DNA from: Acidimicrobiia bacterium | GTDB taxonomy: Bacteria > Actinomycetota > Acidimicrobiia > Acidimicrobiales > Acidimicrobilacustridaceae | Direction of reading: 5' to 3' | NCBI GenBank assembly: GCA_018882825.1 | Contig: VERC01000075.1 | Span: 1-9,603 of the forward strand | Length of the DNA stretch: 9,603 nt | The notes under the pieces: generated by a model | The model's database searches: none | What the model was told of the DNA's origin: nothing | Seen by the model: only the letters and a program-made list of their open reading frames with translations | Program-made: the position numbers and the translations under genes | Shown here: positions 6,092 through 9,603 of the stretch, in pieces | Numbering within the stretch: position 1 is the first letter of the stretch | Layout: each line of letters starts with the position of its first letter

Positions 6092-7908
6092 AGCGAACTC
6101 ATCGCCACGACGTCGTACCAGAGCTCGTTCTGTGCGATCACCTCTCCAGTGGCGTCGCGCCCGGTGCCGTTGAGGGCCAGTGCGGCGCCCATGCCCCAGC
6201 GGCTCGACCACATCGGCGAGCCGGTGTCGATCGAACGGCCCACGAACGCCGCAGCGTAGACGTCGATCAGGGCGGCGGCTTCCTCCACCGAACGGACGAG
6301 ACCGGGGATGTCGATCGTGCTAACCGCGTCGGTCCCGATCGCCGAGCCGCTGATCCCGGTGGCCGAGGTGTTGGCCACGAGTCCGGTGCCGATCACGAAG
6401 AAGGTGAAGGCCAGTGCCGACTGACGGATCTCGTCGTCGATGGTCTGGATGCCGGAGGGGATCGACTCGGCCTCGGCCGACAGCGCACGGAGGGCGAGGA
6501 CGGTGAAGGCGGGCTGGCCATTGCCGTCGGTGGTGACCGAGCGTCCCCGACTGACGACGGTGGTGTAGTAGTCGGCGTTGGCCTTGCCGGCGCGCACGAG
6601 GAAGTCGGTGTAGCCGGACAGGAACTCGGCCGGCGGACGACGCGTGGTGACCTTCGCATTCGGTGCCGAACGCACCATGGTCAGTGCGTCGGCCTGGAAC
6701 ACGTCGATGGAAGCCTCTTGCTCGGCGATGGCGGCCCCGGTGACCGTCAATCCTGCGGCCGTGATCGATCCGTCGGCCAGACCGTCCTCGATGCCGGCGA
6801 GGACTGCGTCGGAGTAGGTGGTCCAACCCAGAGCGGATGGTGTGAGGATCTGGGCGACGGCGTCGGCCCCGGTCACCTGTGATCCGGTCTGGAGGACCTC
6901 GGCGGCGCGGGCGCGCAGCGTGGCGACGTCGGCTCGCAGGGACCGGCGCGCGCCTTCGACACCACTGGCGGCGATGACATCGTTGACCTTGTTCGCACCC
7001 TCGGCCCGAGCCAGCACCGTGTAGGCATCGACGGCCACGCCGTAGGCCCGAGCGAGATCACCGGCGGCGAGCGCCGTCTCCGCCGAGGCGAGTTCACGTC
7101 GGGCGATCGAGCGTTCGGGACCAGCCAGCGTCGAGGGAGCGGCGGCGACACGGGCGCGCAATCGATCGATCAGTCCGCGGGTGGTGGCGTCGGCTGCGGC
7201 GTTCACGGGGGGCGACAGACCGGGAGCGCTGGTGCCGGGCGGGATCAACTGCACGCCCGTGAACGCCTCGTAGGCCTGCGCCACGCTGTCGACACCGCGG
7301 ACCTCGAGCCCGAGCGAGTTGCCGTAGGCGACCATGTCGTCGGTCGACGGCTCGCCCGAGGCCCGGAGGTTGGTGACGGGCAGCAGCACCTTGGTGTAGC
7401 CGGCCTTCGATGCGGCGCGGAGCTTGGCCGGGATCTCGCCGACCCTTCCGACGGATCCATCGGGAGAGATGGTGCCCGTCATCGTCATGTCGCGGCGCAG
7501 CGTGTCGCCGCGCAGACCCGCGAGGGTGCCGACAGTGAGCATCGCGCCGCCCGACGGACCGTCGATCTGCCCGGTGACCCGATAGCTGACGTCCACCGTC
7601 GCCGGGTCGAGGGCGCTGGCCAACGTGGCCACGGCTGCAGCACTGGCCGTGGCGGCGTTCCACTGGGCGCCTGTCCTCTTGGCCTGGAGGTCGTCGAGGT
7701 TGAGCGTGAACTGGGCGCCGCCGTCGCCGATCGTCACCTTCGCCGGCTCGATTCCCGACTGCACCTCACCATCGGCCGAGGCCCCCGCCCACAGCACCGG
7801 CACCGTGATCGTCCGGCCGGTCGGACCCCCCGAACCCGAGCAGGCGACGGTCGATGACCCCAAGAGGAGGGCGATGGCGATGGTCCCGAGGACCCGGTGG
7901 CGTCGCAT
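6070..7908 (-). CDS. secreted Lon-type (S16 family) serine protease lipoprotein
   Basis: A 612-residue exported protein. A hydrophobic signal (about 7-19) ends in a lipobox-like TVAC with Cys23. The N-terminal third resembles the Lon proteolytic domain: DGPSGGAM with Ser119, MTGTISPDGSVGRVG at about 143-157, K162 in IPAKLRAASKAG, and VLLPVTN (174-180). Ser119 and K162 are 43 apart, equal to S679-K722 in E. coli Lon, supporting a Ser-Lys dyad. There is no AAA+ ATPase domain, and the protein lies outside the cytoplasm, as in archaeal secreted S16-type proteases of COG1750. The remaining region (about 240-612) is Ala-rich and helical, perhaps a substrate-binding or scaffold part, with a hydrophobic stretch near 497-511. 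The ATG at 7908 is the first start after an in-frame TAG; no Shine-Dalgarno is present. Substrate unknown. Confidence 0.88.
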   Translation of the reverse strand: MRRHRVLGTIAIALLLGSSTVACSGSGGPTGRTITVPVLWAGASADGEVQSGIEPAKVTIGDGGAQFTLNLDDLQAKRTGAQWNAATASAAAVATLASALDPATVDVSYRVTGQIDGPSGGAMLTVGTLAGLRGDTLRRDMTMTGTISPDGSVGRVGEIPAKLRAASKAGYTKVLLPVTNLRASGEPSTDDMVAYGNSLGLEVRGVDSVAQAYEAFTGVQLIPPGTSAPGLSPPVNAAADATTRGLIDRLRARVAAAPSTLAGPERSIARRELASAETALAAGDLARAYGVAVDAYTVLARAEGANKVNDVIAASGVEGARRSLRADVATLRARAAEVLQTGSQVTGADAVAQILTPSALGWTTYSDAVLAGIEDGLADGSITAAGLTVTGAAIAEQEASIDVFQADALTMVRSAPNAKVTTRRPPAEFLSGYTDFLVRAGKANADYYTTVVSRGRSVTTDGNGQPAFTVLALRALSAEAESIPSGIQTIDDEIRQSALAFTFFVIGTGLVANTSATGISGSAIGTDAVSTIDIPGLVRSVEEAAALIDVYAAAFVGRSIDTGSPMWSSRWGMGAALALNGTGRDATGEVIAQNELWYDVVAMSSLWAATTP

Positions 7909-7914
7909 CGTCCG

Positions 7915-7920
7915 AGCCTA
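7915..7920 (-). promoter_or_regulatory. -10 box of a leaderless promoter for the protease
   Basis: On the minus strand TAGGCT fits TAnnnT and is followed by exactly 6 nt (CGGACG) and the ATG. Transcription should begin at or next to the A of the start codon. The TAG of the box is also an in-frame stop, excluding an earlier start. No recognisable -35 is present. Confidence 0.6.
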
Positions 7921-7929
7921 GGACGGCGG

Positions 7930-7955
7930 CGACGATGGGCGCGCCCGGGGCGTCG
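7930..7955. promoter_or_regulatory. dyad operator candidate between divergent genes
   Basis: A perfect 10-bp palindrome GGGCGCGCCC (7937-7946) lies inside a looser dyad formed by CGACG (7930-7934) and CGTCG (7951-7955). Its axis (7941.5) is half a base from the midpoint of the two start codons (7908 and 7974) and of the two -10 boxes, so it covers the -35 zone of both promoters. TetR-family repressors commonly autoregulate and repress a divergent neighbour from such a site. Binding is inferred. Confidence 0.5.
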
Positions 7956-7961
7956 ACAGCG

Positions 7962-7967
7962 TAAGTT
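7962..7967 (+). promoter_or_regulatory. -10 box of a leaderless promoter for the TetR gene
   Basis: TAAGTT fits TAnnnT and is followed by exactly 6 nt (CCTCGG) and the GTG start at 7974, mirroring the protease side. The TAA of the box is an in-frame stop, so GTG is the first possible start. No Shine-Dalgarno is visible. Confidence 0.6.
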
Positions 7968-7973
7968 CCTCGG

Positions 7974-8597
7974 GTGGCAAGGAAGAGTCTGTCGCAGAGT
8001 GACTTCATCGAAGCAGGAACGGAGTACCTCCGCGACCACACGCTGTCCGAGCTCACCATGCGCGTCCTCGGCGACCTGCTCGGGGTGGACGCCACGGCCT
8101 GCTACCGGCATTTCTCGGGCAAGGCCGAGTTGCTCACGGCGATGCTCGACACACTGCTGGGCCAGGTGCTCGAGGCAGTACCCGAGGTCGTCACCGCGCC
8201 TCGTGAACTTCTCGAGGCCCAGTGCGTGGCCATGCGTCGGGTCATGCACGACAACCCGCAACTGGCGACGGCGATGGTGGCCAGCGAGGGACAGATGCCC
8301 AACGCGCTCAAGATGGCGCGCCGTTCGATCGCCGCGCTTCGCAGCGGCGGACTCGATGGCGACGAACTGATCCGGTCCTACCAGATGATCGAGAGCTACG
8401 TGATGGGGGCCACGCAGTTCGACCTGATGGAGGCTCCGCACAACATGGAGATCCGTGCCGCTCGTTACGGCATGTTCGAGGATCCGGCGTTCGTCCGTGC
8501 CGCCCGTTCGGTCCGCTCCGTCGCTGCGATCACCGAAGAGTCCTTCCTCGCCGGCCTGCGCATCCTGCTCGACCAGTGTCTCGGCCAGTCCCGCTGA
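7974..8597 (+). CDS. TetR/AcrR family transcriptional regulator
   Basis: A 207-residue DNA-binding regulator. The N-terminal three-helix domain carries a typical helix-turn-helix at about residues 26-50: LTMRVLGDLLGVDATACYRHF, then the conserved GKAELLTAML segment leading into helix 4. The remainder (about 60-203) is the all-helical ligand-binding and dimerisation domain, closing with a FLAGLRILLDQCL segment typical of TetR C-termini. Length is normal. The GTG start is fixed by an in-frame TAA 12 nt upstream. The gene is divergent from the Lon-like protease across 65 bp with a shared dyad, so it probably represses itself and the protease operon; the inducer is unknown. It converges on the dehydrogenase gene with a 31-nt gap. 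Confidence 0.92.
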   Translation: MARKSLSQSDFIEAGTEYLRDHTLSELTMRVLGDLLGVDATACYRHFSGKAELLTAMLDTLLGQVLEAVPEVVTAPRELLEAQCVAMRRVMHDNPQLATAMVASEGQMPNALKMARRSIAALRSGGLDGDELIRSYQMIESYVMGATQFDLMEAPHNMEIRAARYGMFEDPAFVRAARSVRSVAAITEESFLAGLRILLDQCLGQSR

Positions 8598-8628
8598 CCG
8601 CACTCGGGCGCCTGGTTCGAGTCGTTCG

Positions 8629-9603
8629 TCAGTCTGGAGACTCTTCGGCCAGGGCGAGCACACCGTCGATGGCGCGTTGTGCCTCCCGCATGGCCTCGTG
8701 CTCGTCATCGGCGAGGTGCGGATCGATCACCTCGTTCCACCCCTCCGGTGTGAGCCGCACCGTCATGCCCAGCACTCCGTGCAGGTCGAGTTCACCGTCG
8801 AGTCGCACCTGCGCCGGGACCACCGTCTCGGTGCCGGCCAGTACTGCACCCACCAGTTCGGCCACGGCGTGAGCGGTGACGATCTCGGTGGTGTGACCGG
8901 CCGTGGTGTGGACGAGGAACGCCTTCACCGCAGCCCTGATGTCGGGTGGCAACTCGGCCGCCCGGGCGAAGGCGGCGTGCACCTGGTTGCGGGCCACGAT
9001 GTCGAGCAATTCGGCGCGGTGAGCGACGATCTCGTCGGCCAGCCCGGATAGTGGACGACCGGCCCGCAGCGAGTCGATGACGGCGCGCACCTCGGCAGGG
9101 TCGCGATCGTCGATCTCGATACCACTCCACACCGGTACGAGATGATCACCGTGCTGACCGAGCATGAGGGCGCGCACATGCGTGCGCCTCGTCCCGAAGG
9201 TATCGGCCAGTTCACGACGGAAGCGGAGTGAGTCGGAGAACGACCCGGCGCCCAGCACCCGGTGGCGACCGAGGTGGCGGCTCAACACGTGCACACCCAG
9301 TTCGACAGGATTCGACTGGACGATGACCAACGGAGGAGCAGTCCGTCGCTCGAGCACCTCGGCATAGGTGGAGAACACGGCGAGGTTGTCCCGGGCCAGA
9401 GCGACTCGGTCGACGTTCGCCCGTGGGTCGGTGGGGACCGTCCTCCCGGCCAGCATCACCACCACATCGGCATCGACGGCATCGGGGTCGTCGGTGATCT
9501 CGATGGTCGGCGCGTCATCGGCAAAGGCATCGCGCAGGTCGGCCCGCAGACCGTGCAACTCGGTCTCGCTGGCCCCGCCGTGGTGGCCCACCAACTGGAG
9601 CCG
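8629..9603 (-). CDS. lactate/malate dehydrogenase-family NAD-dependent enzyme (N-terminus beyond window)
   Basis: A partial gene: 325 codons are present and the reading frame runs off the right edge, so the first beta strand with the GxGxxG nucleotide-binding loop (roughly 30 residues) is missing. Numbering from the first visible codon, landmarks are AG (52-53) opening the substrate loop, R66 aligned with catalytic Arg109 of LDH, N73, SNPVEL (97-102), D124 and R127 in FSDSLRFR (equivalents of D168 and R171) and catalytic H151 in GQHGDH followed by VPVWSG. The core catalytic set is complete. The segment between AG and Arg is 12 residues instead of the usual 8, so the substrate loop is longer and I would not decide between malate, lactate or another 2-oxoacid. 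The gene converges on the TetR gene and ends 31 nt from it. Confidence 0.85.
   Translation of the reverse strand, partial: RLQLVGHHGGASETELHGLRADLRDAFADDAPTIEITDDPDAVDADVVVMLAGRTVPTDPRANVDRVALARDNLAVFSTYAEVLERRTAPPLVIVQSNPVELGVHVLSRHLGRHRVLGAGSFSDSLRFRRELADTFGTRRTHVRALMLGQHGDHLVPVWSGIEIDDRDPAEVRAVIDSLRAGRPLSGLADEIVAHRAELLDIVARNQVHAAFARAAELPPDIRAAVKAFLVHTTAGHTTEIVTAHAVAELVGAVLAGTETVVPAQVRLDGELDLHGVLGMTVRLTPEGWNEVIDPHLADDEHEAMREAQRAIDGVLALAEESPD

Noticed and set aside
6092..6211. 40-residue N-terminal extension of the four-cysteine membrane protein
   Set aside because: It would lie wholly inside the protease coding region, is Arg-rich, has no ATG in frame and would bury the transmembrane segment further from the N-terminus.
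8631..8642. AGTCT-GG-AGACT inverted repeat near the convergent TetR/dehydrogenase ends, considered as a terminator
   Set aside because: Only a 5-bp stem with a 2-nt loop, AT/GC mixed and inside the dehydrogenase coding end; too weak to call.
7734..8708. 324-codon minus-strand frame across the TetR gene and the divergent promoter
   Set aside because: It is antisense to a clear TetR protein, lacks any domain and ignores the convergent stop of the dehydrogenase gene.
1..9603. CRISPR arrays, insertion sequences, tRNA/rRNA genes, phage or defence genes
   Set aside because: No repeat-spacer series, transposase, terminal repeats or tRNA-like fold was found; gene content looks like ordinary chromosome.

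Overview
This is a GC-rich, gene-dense window of ordinary chromosomal character. No RNA gene, CRISPR array, insertion sequence or phage gene is visible. High GC, alternative GTG starts, frequent lipoproteins, apparently leaderless starts preceded by TAnnnT boxes, and the families present all suggest an actinobacterium. My best guess is the Acidimicrobiia/Ilumatobacter side, but that is inference and needs a homology search.

Plus-strand block (115-4006). A flavin-dependent luciferase-like oxidoreductase is followed by a metal-dependent cyclase/hydrolase of the kynurenine-formamidase fold, then by a secreted alpha/beta-hydrolase lipoprotein whose stop lies 1 nt before the GTG start of a PAP2 membrane phosphatase. 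A strong imperfect hairpin separates the second and third genes, so the block probably holds two units: oxidoreductase plus cyclase, and esterase plus PAP2. The second pair could be a cell-envelope lipid-turnover operon.

Minus-strand block (7908 down to 4020). The order in the direction of transcription is: a secreted Lon-type (S16) serine protease lipoprotein; a single-pass membrane protein with a four-cysteine extracellular domain, whose start overlaps the protease by 22 nt; then, after 80 bp with its own candidate promoter and a strong Shine-Dalgarno sequence, a di-iron ferritin-like protein with two ExxH motifs. The last gene converges on PAP2 across a small hairpin.

Right end. A TetR-family regulator (7974-8597, plus) is transcribed divergently from the protease across 65 bp. 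Both start codons sit exactly 6 nt downstream of a TAnnnT box, and a perfect 10-bp palindrome lies midway between the two starts. This looks like two leaderless promoters under one shared operator. Convergent with the regulator is a lactate/malate dehydrogenase-type gene cut by the right edge of the window.

The most unusual content is the extracytoplasmic Lon-like protease with its overlapping membrane partner and the symmetric divergent promoter controlling it.
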